Below the pieces are notes generated by a model. The model was not told where the DNA came from. It made no database searches and worked only from the letters and a program-made list of their open reading frames with translations. 19,028 nucleotides of DNA from SIG440 sp045647905 (GTDB lineage Bacteria > Bacillota > Clostridia > Monoglobales > Monoglobaceae), in NCBI GenBank assembly GCA_045647905.1, contig JAZRMZ010000101.1, forward strand, positions 1-19,028. Reading direction: 5' to 3'. This document shows positions 7,827 through 14,975 of this stretch, in pieces. Position 1 is the stretch's first letter. Every line of letters starts with the position of its first letter. The position numbers and the translations under genes are program-made.

Positions 7827-7912
7827 GGTTCTGCAACAAATATCGGGGGCCCACATAAAGAATCTTAGCCCGTGGCTCAGAATGACACCAAAGTGATTCA
7901 TCCCAACATTTG
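7827..7912. repeat. Internally deleted copy of the MITE-like repeat
   Basis: The left end (GGTTCTGCAACAAATATCGG, then ACATAAAGAATCTT) matches the left end of the dxr-rseP copy. The right end, read in reverse, gives CAAATGTTGGGATGAATCAC, nearly identical to the outer arm of the copy at 18554. The two core arms seem collapsed into one, so the element is shorter. Confidence 0.55.
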
Positions 7913-7935
7913 TCAAATAATCACAATAATTCACA

Positions 7936-9120
7936 TTACTCAGAAAGAGCATGCAGCAGTACACATCTTGCTACGTCGTCCCACTCAACTTTCATATCAA
8001 AAGCCTCTGAAATTGCACGAAGGGGAACCATTGTTCTGTCGTTTACAATGCAGGCAGGAACGTCAATTTCAATAGCTTCATCGCCCTTGTATATTGTGGT
8101 ACTGTCAATGGTTACGCGAACTTCATAATCCACGTCAGCCTTTGAAATTATTGCAGTATTTGTATCGCCGTCCCAATCAACAGTATAACCAAGATCCTCA
8201 AGAATACCTCTTATGGGAACCAAAGTTCTTCCGTCCTTGAGCATGGGTCTCTGGTCTTCAAAATATACCTGACTCCAGTAATTATACTTATTATGCTTTA
8301 CATGAACTTCATTTTCCCACACATTATTTGAGAATGTGCAACTGTTCAACTCAATCTTTGTTTTACCGGGCTCACCGTCTATAAACATGGTATTCTTGTT
8401 GTCCTTAACCACACAGTTGTTAAGAACGAGCTTTGCATCTTCACCTGCCGTTTCGCCCATGGTAACCTCAAAGAATGCTGTCCATGATGCTGTATTTGCG
8501 TCATAAGCATTTGCTGAAAATGTACAGTTGTTAAATGTTACAGGTCCGTTCAAATTATAGAAATTTGCCGCATTTGCCATACAATCACGGATTACAGTAT
8601 CGTTTACTGTAACGTTTCCGCCGCTCCACAAATCAATTCCGCATACCCCGCAACCGTACAGGTCACAATTCTCAATTTTGATGTTGTTACTGTTGCCGAG
8701 AGAAATAACGTAACCGCTGCCTCCGCAACCGTATTCAGGCACATCATGACCCAGAATCAAGCCGCTGAGAACAATGTTTTCGGAGTCCATAACACGGATT
8801 ACAGCTTCAAATCCAACATCCAGCATAATTTCAGCCTGACCATTACCTTCAATTGTCACATTTGACAATCCTAAAATATCCACAGGCTTTGGAATCTCAT
8901 ATTCCCATGTCTCACCGTTTTCCCAAACTTCCTGAACAGTCTCAGACACGCAAAGATACTCACCCGGTGCAAGAATAATCTTTGTGTCTGAAGCCAACGC
9001 CGCCATAAGCTCATCAACCGAACTTACGTACACCTCATTTTGTCCGTTTGCCATAGCCGGAACAGCCAGAACTGTTGCCAGCAACAGCATTGTCACAATT
9101 ACTGCCAATAACTTTTTCAT
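7936..9120 (-). CDS. Secreted beta-helix protein with C-terminal copper-amine-oxidase-like stalk domain
   Basis: A 394-residue exported protein. Residues 1-24 form a signal peptide (KK, hydrophobic core, AMA cleavage site). Residues about 30-280 look like a right-handed parallel beta-helix: repeated short strands such as NIKIENCDLYGCGVCG, NVTVNDTVIRDC, PVTFNNCTF and KLVLNNCVVKDN. Residues about 284-394 match the copper amine oxidase N-terminal (stalk) domain found in many clostridial surface proteins, with two DGRTLVPIRGILE/NDRTMVPLRAISE motifs each followed by a V-x-W-D strand. Enzymatic activity is not evident; no catalytic residues can be assigned. The start at 9120 has AAGGAGG 7 nt upstream, so a longer open frame to 9162 is not used. 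It is monocistronic with its own promoter. Confidence 0.85.
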   Translation of the reverse strand: MKKLLAVIVTMLLLATVLAVPAMANGQNEVYVSSVDELMAALASDTKIILAPGEYLCVSETVQEVWENGETWEYEIPKPVDILGLSNVTIEGNGQAEIMLDVGFEAVIRVMDSENIVLSGLILGHDVPEYGCGGSGYVISLGNSNNIKIENCDLYGCGVCGIDLWSGGNVTVNDTVIRDCMANAANFYNLNGPVTFNNCTFSANAYDANTASWTAFFEVTMGETAGEDAKLVLNNCVVKDNKNTMFIDGEPGKTKIELNSCTFSNNVWENEVHVKHNKYNYWSQVYFEDQRPMLKDGRTLVPIRGILEDLGYTVDWDGDTNTAIISKADVDYEVRVTIDSTTIYKGDEAIEIDVPACIVNDRTMVPLRAISEAFDMKVEWDDVARCVLLHALSE

Positions 9121-9148
9121 AATTTTCCTCCTTGAAATAATTTTCTCA

Positions 9149-9177
9149 ATTTTACCATACAATCACATAAAAGTCAA
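9149..9177 (-). promoter_or_regulatory. Promoter of the beta-helix gene
   Basis: On the minus strand TTGACT (9172-9177) and TAAAAT (9149-9154) are 17 bp apart; transcription would begin about 20 bp upstream of the ATG. Confidence 0.7.
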
Positions 9178-9212
9178 TATACGGGTTTTATATTTAATCA
9201 AGAGATATTTCA

Positions 9213-9312
9213 TAAAAAAGCGCCTTTGGCGCACGCCTGCGGCGGGCAGAAAAGGATACAGCTTTTTTCGTCCATGTGCGTTTCCGCCATCGGCGGAAAA
9301 TTTCGCACGGAC
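9213..9312. repeat. Cluster of GC-rich hairpins
   Basis: An AAAAAAGC/GCTTTTTT outer pair encloses GCGCC-TTT-GGCGC (9220-9232) and a weaker hairpin. It is followed by a nested hairpin (9270-9312): GTCC/GGAC, GTGCG/CGCAC and TTTCCGCC-ATC-GGCGGAAA. It lies between the promoter of the beta-helix gene and the repeat at 9326. No coding frame is evident. Confidence 0.6.
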
Positions 9313-9325
9313 AATTTAATTCTAG

Positions 9326-9371
9326 TTTTTTATAATAGGAAATTCGCAATTTGGTTTCCTATTATAAAAAA
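9326..9371. repeat. T-tract-linked inverted repeat, copy 1
   Basis: A 17-bp perfect stem (9326-9342 with 9355-9371) of TTTTTTATAATAGGAAA type around a loop containing TTCGCAATTTGG. The same sequence, including GGAAATTCGCAATTT, recurs at 14398. The right arm merges with the U-tract of the DUF1540 gene's terminator. Confidence 0.8.
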
Positions 9372-9404
9372 AAGCAGTCTTGGAGATGCTTTTTCCAAGA
9401 CCGC
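9366..9404 (-). terminator. Intrinsic terminator of the DUF1540 gene
   Basis: Read on the minus strand, a 10-bp stem with one mismatch (9395-9404 with 9374-9383, loop AAAAAGCATCT) is followed by eight T residues. It begins 26 bp after the stop codon. Confidence 0.8.
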
Positions 9405-9430
9405 TTCAGGTGAAAAAATGAGATTATTAG

Positions 9431-9586
9431 TTATTTCTTCTCGTAGCTCTTGCAGAAGTGAGGAATTGCAATTGAATCCGCACTTGTTTTTTCATGGCTT
9501 ACTTCAATTTTGTCGAGATTGCACTTGTCACCCTCAACATGATACATACATTCATTAACGTTACAGCAAACACCGTTGTTTGTCAT
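9431..9586 (-). CDS. DUF1540 domain small cysteine protein
   Basis: A 51-residue protein beginning MTNNGVCCNVNECMYHVEGD. It carries the DUF1540 pattern: C8-x4-C13, then C22 after a YH...GDKC segment, an I-x-V strand (IEV) and a final Cys45 in HFCKSY. The four spaced cysteines suggest a metal-binding knot. Such proteins are common and often duplicated in Clostridia; their function is not established. The start is firm: AGGAGGTGAAACAGT precedes the ATG. A terminator follows. A TATACT-like -10 lies upstream on the minus strand near 9618-9623, but its -35 is weak. It is divergent from asnA. Confidence 0.85.
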   Translation of the reverse strand: MTNNGVCCNVNECMYHVEGDKCNLDKIEVSHEKTSADSIAIPHFCKSYEKK

Positions 9587-9659
9587 ACTGTTTCACCTCC
9601 TGAAATTTGGTATATTTACAGTATAACCAAAAACTTTGAATATAAAACATAAAAAACAC

Positions 9660-9688
9660 TTGTTTTTTATAAAAAAAGATGCTATAAT
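9660..9688 (+). promoter_or_regulatory. Promoter of asnA
   Basis: TTGTTT (9660-9665) and TATAAT (9683-9688) are separated by 17 bp, about 43 bp upstream of the asnA start. Confidence 0.7.
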
Positions 9689-9730
9689 ATTTGTAATTAT
9701 TTCTATTTTCGAGAAAGGCTATGATTTGAA

Positions 9731-10738
9731 ATGGCAGATGTAATAAAACCCGTCGGGTATAAATCGCTTCTTAACCTGATTGATACCCAGATTGCAATCA
9801 AAGCAACCAAGGATTATTTTGAAACCAACCTTGCCCGTGAGTTGAAGCTCACCCGTGTTTCGGCACCTCTTTTTGTTGACCCCGATACAGGCCTCAATGA
9901 TGACCTCAACGGCGTTGAACGTGCCGTTACCTTTGACGTTCTTGAAACCGGCCGGAATCTTCAGATTGTTCATTCCCTCGCAAAGTGGAAGCGAAACGCT
10001 CTGAAAGAATACGGTTTTTCAGACGATGAAGGTCTTTACACCGATATGAACGCAATCAGACGTGACGAAGATACAGACAACATTCATTCAATATATGTTG
10101 ACCAGTGGGATTGGGAAAAGGTTATTTCAAAAAGCGACCGAACAACCTCAACCCTGAAACACACCGTAAAGAAGATTTTTGACGTGTTCAAAATGACCGA
10201 GAAATACGTAAATTCGCTGTTTCCGCAAATTCAGCCCAGACTTCCCGAAGAAGTGTATTTCATGACAACTCAGGAGCTTGAGGATATGTATCCCGACAAA
10301 ACTCCAAAGGAAAGAGAACACGCAATCACCAAAGAAAAGGGTGCGGTTTTCCTTATGCAAATCGGCGACCTGCTTGCTTCAGGCAAAAAGCATGACGGCA
10401 GAGCCCCCGACTATGACGACTGGGAACTGAACGGCGACCTTTTGTTCTATGACGATATGCTTGACATTCCCTTTGAAGTTTCAAGCATGGGAATCAGAGT
10501 TTCTGAAGAATCTCTGAAGCGTCAGCTCAAAGCCGCAAAATGCGAAGACCGTGCAACACTTCCTTACCATCGTGACCTGCTTGCAGGCAGACTTCCGTAC
10601 ACAATAGGCGGCGGAATTGGTCAGTCAAGAATCTGTATGTTCATTCTTCACAAAGCCCACATCGGTGAGGTTCACGCCTCGGTATGGCCTGAAGAAATGA
10701 TTGCAGAATGTCACGAAAACGGAATCAACCTACTTTAA
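9731..10738 (+). CDS. asnA: Aspartate-ammonia ligase (asparagine synthetase A)
   Basis: Makes asparagine from aspartate, ammonia and ATP through an aspartyl-AMP intermediate; the fold is that of a class II aminoacyl-tRNA synthetase. The family sequence is clear throughout: the N-terminal KPVGYKSLLNLIDTQIAIK, ETGRNLQIVHSLAKWKRNAL, YTDMNAIRRDE and YVDQWDWEKVI segments. The C-terminal GGGIGQSRICMFILHKAHIG plus HASVWPEEM corresponds to motif 3. Length (335 aa) is close to the usual 330. AAAGG lies 12 nt before the ATG. It is a single-gene unit with its own promoter and terminator. Confidence 0.97.
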   Translation: MADVIKPVGYKSLLNLIDTQIAIKATKDYFETNLARELKLTRVSAPLFVDPDTGLNDDLNGVERAVTFDVLETGRNLQIVHSLAKWKRNALKEYGFSDDEGLYTDMNAIRRDEDTDNIHSIYVDQWDWEKVISKSDRTTSTLKHTVKKIFDVFKMTEKYVNSLFPQIQPRLPEEVYFMTTQELEDMYPDKTPKEREHAITKEKGAVFLMQIGDLLASGKKHDGRAPDYDDWELNGDLLFYDDMLDIPFEVSSMGIRVSEESLKRQLKAAKCEDRATLPYHRDLLAGRLPYTIGGGIGQSRICMFILHKAHIGEVHASVWPEEMIAECHENGINLL

Positions 10739-10744
10739 TACATC

Positions 10745-10787
10745 AAATCCGGAGTTTATGATAACACTCCGGATTTTTTATTTTTTT
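10745..10787 (+). terminator. Intrinsic terminator of asnA
   Basis: An 11-bp stem AAATCCGGAGT/ACTCCGGATTT (10745-10755 with 10766-10776) followed by TTTTATTTTTTT (read from 10773), just after the asnA stop. Confidence 0.9.
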
Positions 10788-10802
10788 CAGGCTCTCCCAC
10801 GG

Positions 10803-11408
10803 TGTCATTCTGAGCGCAGCGAAGAATCTCTAATTTTACACTCCAGTTCACACGATGACCGCAACGGGTCATTCTGAGCGTAGCGAAGAATCTTTATTCT
10901 ATGGTTCTATAACAACTGTTGGGGTTGTTCAGCTTCCTTTAAGACCCTTCGACCATGCTCAGGGTGACGCGTTAAGTTACTATGCGAACATTGATGTCAT
11001 TCTGAGCGCAGCGAAGAATCTCTATTCTATGGTTCTATAACAACTGTTGGGGTTATTCAACTTCCTGTAAGACCCTTTGACCATGCTCAGGGTGACGCGT
11101 TAAGTTACTATGCGAACATTGATGTCATTCTGAGCGCAGCGAAGAATCCCTATTCTATGGTTCTATAACAACTGTTGGGGTTGTTCAACTTCCTATAAGA
11201 CCCTTTGACCATGCTCAGGGTGACGTATTAAGTTACTATGCGAACATTGGTGTCATTCTGAGCGCAGCGAAGAATCTCTATTCTATGGTTCTATAACAAC
11301 TGTTGGGGTTGATTAACTTCCTATAAGACCCTTCGACCATGCTCAGGGTGACGCGTTAAGTTACTATGCGAACATTGGTGTCATTCTGAGCGCAGCGAAG
11401 AATCTCTA
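10803..11408. repeat. Tandem array of 128-bp repeats of the MITE-like family
   Basis: The motif GTCATTCTGAGCG starts at 10868, 10996, 11124, 11252 and 11380, each exactly 128 bp apart, giving four full units and a partial fifth. A shorter truncated copy begins at 10803. Within each unit the arm TCATTCTGAGCGCAGCGAAG is paired with an inverted arm GACCCTTCGACCATGCTCAG, so consecutive units can fold as a chain of hairpins. Units differ by a few substitutions (for example CCTTCG against CCTTTG). The segment GGTTCTATAACAACTGTTGG matches GGTTCTATTGCAAATGTTGG of the copy at 18554, so it is the same family. No unique spacers exist, so this is not a CRISPR array. The rest of the asnA-sodC gap (11409-11503) shows nothing clear. 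Confidence 0.9.
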
Positions 11409-11503
11409 ATCAACCACTCCTCGCTTCATTCAGAATCAAACATAATTTCATTTTCCTCTTGACCAAAAGGCAATTATGATATAAAATAAAACAAAGTATA
11501 ATT

Positions 11504-11983
11504 TTATGTTTCTGTTGCCGAAACAATACTGCCGCAGGCAATCCGCTTGCCTCCGCTTCCCGACGGCTGTGAAATATAATCATCGGGGGATTGGTGAATA
11601 ACCACAGACCTTCCCACAACATCCTCAGGTGAGAATCGGTCTGTGAAGAAAAGCATTTTTGCCGTTCCGCCATTGGAAAAAAGAACAGGAAAATCCCCTG
11701 CGTGATTTCCGTGAGAATCACCGTCAGGATTCCAATGTCCGCCTGCAGCAGAAAAAGGTGAATCTCCGTGAATGCTTCCGCAGGTATCCTTTTCATGGAT
11801 ATGAAACCCAAAGGGTCCCACCTGCGCCGATGTTTCGGTTGCTTCGCTGAATTCGGGCAATCCAAAGATTTCCGCCTCAACCCAGCAACCGTCTTCAACG
11901 CCAAGAAATTTCACCGATCCGTGAATTTCGGGTGCAAGAACACTTCCCTGAATGTGAGCAATTGCATCAAAAACTTCAAGCAT
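11504..11983 (-). CDS. sodC: Cu/Zn superoxide dismutase family protein
   Basis: A 159-residue Cu/Zn-SOD. The copper ligands are His61 and His63 (GFHIHE), His83 (GGHWNP, bridging) and His130 (VVIHQSPDD). The zinc site would use His83, His91, His94 and Asp97 (HGNHAGDFP). Cys68 (DTCGS) and Cys150 (RIACGS) match the conserved disulfide pair, and Arg147 matches the active-site arginine. The zinc loop is about six residues shorter than in eukaryotic enzymes, yet all ligands remain. No signal peptide or lipobox is visible, so a cytoplasmic location is suggested, unusual for bacterial SodC. GAAAGGAG stands before the ATG. It is divergent from the GHL10-SLH gene. No clear terminator was found. Confidence 0.9.
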   Translation of the reverse strand: MLEVFDAIAHIQGSVLAPEIHGSVKFLGVEDGCWVEAEIFGLPEFSEATETSAQVGPFGFHIHEKDTCGSIHGDSPFSAAGGHWNPDGDSHGNHAGDFPVLFSNGGTAKMLFFTDRFSPEDVVGRSVVIHQSPDDYISQPSGSGGKRIACGSIVSATET

Positions 11984-12057
11984 TTTTGTCTCCTTTCAGA
12001 TACCAACCGACAATAATATCCGAAGAAACAGCCATTCTTTTCTGCTTCTTCAATTAA

Positions 12058-12088
12058 TATACTATGAAAATTCACATTTTCTGTGAAT
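12058..12088 (+). promoter_or_regulatory. Possible -10 and inverted repeat upstream of the GHL10-SLH gene
   Basis: TATACT (12058-12063) has only a weak -35 (TTCTTT-like) 17 bp upstream. Right after it is the 7-bp inverted repeat ATTCACA-TTTTC-TGTGAAT (12070-12088), in the position of an operator or leader hairpin. Confidence 0.4.
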
Positions 12089-12115
12089 AGCTCAAGACAA
12101 GGAGTACGCAATATT

Positions 12116-13948
12116 ATGAAAATCAAATTTTTATGTCTTCTCACCGTATTATTTTGCATCATCAATATTCTGCCCATAAGCACCGGCGACGGAAGCCTTT
12201 CCGTTTCGGTCAAAGGGCCCGTTTCGGTTTCTGCCGCATATCAGCAGGAGCCTGTGCGCGGTGTCTGGGCAGCAACAGTATATGCCCTTGATTATCCATC
12301 ACGCTACACCACATCGGGCACATCACTCAAGCAGGATGCAGATAATTTATTGAACAATGTTCAGTCATTAGGCTACAACACCTTGTTCTTTCAGGTGCGT
12401 CCTTCAGGCGATGCCTTTTATCAGTCAAATATCTTCCCGTGGTCAAAGTATCTGACCGGAACTCAGGGACAAGCCCCCGACAACGGTTTTGACCCTCTCA
12501 GATACATAACCGAAGAAGCCCACAAACGGGGAATTGCCGTTCACGCATGGATAAACCCCTACCGTGTAACAGCGGCGGCGGCAGACAACAACACTCTTGC
12601 GTGGAATTCTGTCGCAAGGCAATATCCCGACCTTGTGGTACAGCACACCGACGGAAAGCTTTATCTCAACCCCGGCGAGCCTGCGGCGAATCAGCTTATT
12701 GTTGACGGTGTTATGGAAATTGTCCGCAATTACAACATTGACGGAATTCACCTTGACGACTATTTTTATCCCAAGGGCAACTTCCCCGATGGTGAAACAT
12801 TCAGCAAATACAGAGATACATACAACGACCTTGGAGACTGGCGACGCAACAACGTCACCACCCTTATTGCAATGATTGACTCCTCAATCAAAGCCGAAAA
12901 ACCCGACGTTATATTTTCGGTCAGCCCTGCAGGAATCTGGGCAAACAAAGCCTCCAACTCCTTTGGAAGCAACACCAACGGCAGTCAGACCTTTTACGAC
13001 AGCTTTGCCGACACCCGCTTATGGGTTCAGGCAGGAATTGTTGACTGGATTATGCCCCAGCTCTACTGGAACATCGGATATTCAATTGCCGATTTTGAAA
13101 CACTTGCAAAATGGTGGGCAGATGTTGCCGCAGGCACAGATGTAAAGCTGTGTGTCGGTCAGGGAGTATACCGTATCCCCGAAGAAAGCAATCCCTCCTC
13201 TGCGTGGTACGGCGGCAATGGTCACAACGAGCTTCGCAATCAGGATGCATTGCTCAAAACCCTCAGCAACTACAACGGCTACGCACATTACAGACTTGGA
13301 AGCGCCATGCAGTCGGCTGAGCTTTCAAATGTAATCCGTGACATAAACGCCCAAAACGCAAATCAACCTCAGACTCCTTCAAATCCTCAGGAAGCACCTT
13401 TGTTCTCGGATTTGCCTCAATATCCATGGGCGCAGGAAGCGATTATCTCCCTCAACCAAAAGGGCATCATAAACAGTATGAACGACGGCAGTTTTGGCTG
13501 TTCACGAAAGATAACCCGTGCCGATTTCACCATTATGCTTGTTCGGATGCTGGGCGCAGACACAAAGGTAATTTCAAATTTTGAAGATATTTCACCCGAT
13601 AAATACTACTATCACGAAATCGGCGTTGCCAAGGCAATCGGAATCACAACAGGCCGTGACGGAAAAGTGTTTGACCCTGCGGCAAATATTTCCCGTGAAG
13701 ATATGGCAACAATGGTATACCGTATTCTGAATAATTACGGAAAACTGAACTATGATGAAAGTTATAATCTTTCCGATAAATTCCCCGATGCATCAAGCAT
13801 CACCGACTACGCAAGAACTCCCGTTGCGGCAATGTGCAGTATGAGCCTTCTTTCAGGCTATGACACAGGTGAATTTCTTCCCAAGGGCCTTGCAACACGT
13901 GCCGAGGCGGCTGTTTTCCTGAGCAGAGTTTCTCATATTTTTGAATAA
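12116..13948 (+). CDS. GHL10 family glycosyl hydrolase-like protein with SLH domains
   Basis: A 610-residue exported, wall-bound protein. Residues 1-40 form a signal peptide ending near VSVSA-A. Residues about 46-405 match glycosyl hydrolase-like 10 (GHL10, DUF187/YngK type), a TIM-barrel: RGVWAATVYALDYPS, SLGYNTLFFQVRPSGDAFY, GIAVHAWINPYRV, NIDGIHLDDYFYP (Asp214/Asp215 are candidate acidic residues), IFSVSPAGIWAN and DWIMPQLYW. Three S-layer homology domains follow (about 429-478, 489-538, 553-604), each with an FxDxxxxxWA/YxxE start and an [IL]xRxD/E end, which bind pyruvylated wall polymers. The start is ATG at 12116 with AAGGAG upstream; an in-frame GTG at 12083 lacks a site. The glycan substrate is unknown. 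Confidence 0.9.
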   Translation: MKIKFLCLLTVLFCIINILPISTGDGSLSVSVKGPVSVSAAYQQEPVRGVWAATVYALDYPSRYTTSGTSLKQDADNLLNNVQSLGYNTLFFQVRPSGDAFYQSNIFPWSKYLTGTQGQAPDNGFDPLRYITEEAHKRGIAVHAWINPYRVTAAAADNNTLAWNSVARQYPDLVVQHTDGKLYLNPGEPAANQLIVDGVMEIVRNYNIDGIHLDDYFYPKGNFPDGETFSKYRDTYNDLGDWRRNNVTTLIAMIDSSIKAEKPDVIFSVSPAGIWANKASNSFGSNTNGSQTFYDSFADTRLWVQAGIVDWIMPQLYWNIGYSIADFETLAKWWADVAAGTDVKLCVGQGVYRIPEESNPSSAWYGGNGHNELRNQDALLKTLSNYNGYAHYRLGSAMQSAELSNVIRDINAQNANQPQTPSNPQEAPLFSDLPQYPWAQEAIISLNQKGIINSMNDGSFGCSRKITRADFTIMLVRMLGADTKVISNFEDISPDKYYYHEIGVAKAIGITTGRDGKVFDPAANISREDMATMVYRILNNYGKLNYDESYNLSDKFPDASSITDYARTPVAAMCSMSLLSGYDTGEFLPKGLATRAEAAVFLSRVSHIFE

Positions 13949-14008
13949 GGCTCTTTTATGAAAAATATGGAATAATACATAAAAAATCAAACAATTGAAC
14001 AAAATATG

Positions 14009-14035
14009 TACGGAGGGCTTGACCCTCCGTATTTT
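14009..14035 (+). terminator. Intrinsic terminator after the GHL10-SLH gene
   Basis: A 9-bp stem TACGGAGGG/CCCTCCGTA (14009-14017 with 14023-14031) followed by TTTTC. It lies 60 bp beyond the stop. Confidence 0.7.
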
Positions 14036-14301
14036 CAAAAATTGGTGTTTTGGGCAGCATACGCACTCCGCAACGGACATTTCTGGGTTGACTCAACCAA
14101 GACGGGCGTGTATACGTTTTTTACCAAAACCGCCGCAAAACAAAAAATAACGAATTTTTTCAAAAAACAATTCATTGGACTGTATCTCCTTTACCCTTTT
14201 ATTTTGTTCCGCATCAAGTTTTTTATGTTGAAAAAATTACGGAATTGAAAAAACCAATAAACAGTTTTACAGCATAAAGGATTTACTTGAAAAATTTTTT
14301 C
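14036..14301. other. AT-rich intergenic stretch with small hairpins
   Basis: No convincing gene is seen. Short hairpins CCG-CAA-CGG (14068-14076) and GGTTG-ACT-CAACC (14086-14098) occur together, and the flanking TTGGT...ACCAA segments could pair loosely. From about 14100 the stretch is A/T homopolymer-rich. An open frame on the plus strand (14006-14248) covers the terminator and has no ribosome site. Confidence 0.4.
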
Positions 14302-14384
14302 AAAGATTCTTCACTACGTTCAGAATGACCATAGCTCCCTCACAGACGGAACAGTTGTCCTGAGCGTAGTCGAAGGATCTTTTT
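14302..14384. repeat. MITE-like hairpin repeat, short form
   Basis: Arms AAAGATTCTTCACTACGTTC (from 14302) and its near complement ending GTCGAAGGATCTTTT (14357-14384) give about 27 bp of stem with few mismatches. The core belongs to the TTCTTCGC...GCTCAGAATGAC family. The right arm ends in a T-run, so it may act as a plus-strand terminator. Confidence 0.7.
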
Positions 14385-14397
14385 TCCGGATTTAATG

Positions 14398-14440
14398 TTT
14401 TTTTATAATAGGAAATTCGCAATTTCCTATTGTAAAAAAA
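14398..14440. repeat. T-tract-linked inverted repeat, copy 2
   Basis: A 20-bp stem with one G-U type mismatch (14398-14417 with 14421-14440) and a CGC loop. It carries the same TATAATAGGAAATTCGCAAT sequence as 9331-9350. As with copy 1, its right arm is also the U-tract of an adjoining minus-strand terminator. Confidence 0.85.
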
Positions 14441-14472
14441 CTGCCATGCACGCTTTTGTCACGTGTGGCAGT
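14434..14472 (-). terminator. Intrinsic terminator of the tandem-AbrB gene
   Basis: Read on the minus strand, ACTGCCA-CACG pairs with CGTG-(CA)-TGGCAGT and is followed by seven T residues. It begins about 37 bp beyond the stop codon. Confidence 0.8.
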
Positions 14473-14508
14473 CTTCTTTTTCATTCATTCCAAACCCCCT
14501 CAAAAGGG

Positions 14509-14922
14509 CTAAATCAAGCTGGCGAGAGTGCGTATGCATTTTTCGCAAATCAGCTTTTTCTTGTACATAACAGTGTCCTGAACTTCCTTACAAAAAATAC
14601 ACGCAGGCTCATACTTTCCAAGAATAATCCTTGTTTCATCCACAAAAATTTCAAGGGCATCCTTTGGTTCAATGCCAAGTTTTTTGCAAATCTCCTTTGG
14701 AATAACAATTCTGTCAAGATTGTCGATTCTTCTCACAATCCCCGTTGTTTTCTCAACACCGCTCCGTGCATCTTCAATATGTTTTTGAAGAATAATCTGT
14801 GTGTCATTGATGAAAATTTCCATTGCCTCTTTGGGGCCGATTTCAAGAGTCTTGCAAAGCTCCTTTGGGATAACAATTCTATCAAGATTGTCCACGTGTC
14901 TTACAATTCCTGTTGACTTCAT
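14509..14922 (-). CDS. Tandem AbrB/SpoVT-type transcription regulator with a C-terminal Cys4 motif
   Basis: A 137-residue protein with two copies of the swapped-hairpin DNA-binding domain usually found once per chain. Copy 1 (about 3-47) and copy 2 (about 59-103) align without gaps at an offset of 56 residues and are identical at about 31 of 45 positions; both have GIVR..DNLDRIVIPKE. The C-terminus has CIFC (108-111) and CEKC (126-129), a likely zinc ribbon. Single-domain clostridial homologues with the same C-terminal Cys motif exist, so this seems to be an internal domain duplication. It probably binds AT-rich promoters as a transition-state type regulator; targets are unknown. AAAAGGAG stands 7 nt before the ATG. 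It is monocistronic, with its own promoter and terminator. Confidence 0.9.
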   Translation of the reverse strand: MKSTGIVRHVDNLDRIVIPKELCKTLEIGPKEAMEIFINDTQIILQKHIEDARSGVEKTTGIVRRIDNLDRIVIPKEICKKLGIEPKDALEIFVDETRIILGKYEPACIFCKEVQDTVMYKKKLICEKCIRTLASLI

Positions 14923-14975
14923 AATTTTCTCCTTTTCATATTTATCTTTTTGTCCGTTTTGTCCGCTTTTTATTC

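Noticed and set aside
10803..11408. CRISPR array
   Set aside because: The whole 128-bp unit repeats; there are no unique spacers and no cas genes.
11410..11904. Minus-strand 164-codon frame overlapping sodC
   Set aside because: Out of frame with sodC, whose ligands and ribosome site are clear.
14006..14248. Plus-strand small gene after the GHL10-SLH gene
   Set aside because: Its start falls at the intrinsic terminator, it has no ribosome site and its composition is homopolymer-rich.
14395..14916. 173-codon plus-strand frame opposite the tandem-AbrB gene
   Set aside because: It begins inside a palindromic repeat and mirrors the duplicated AbrB domains; no ribosome site.
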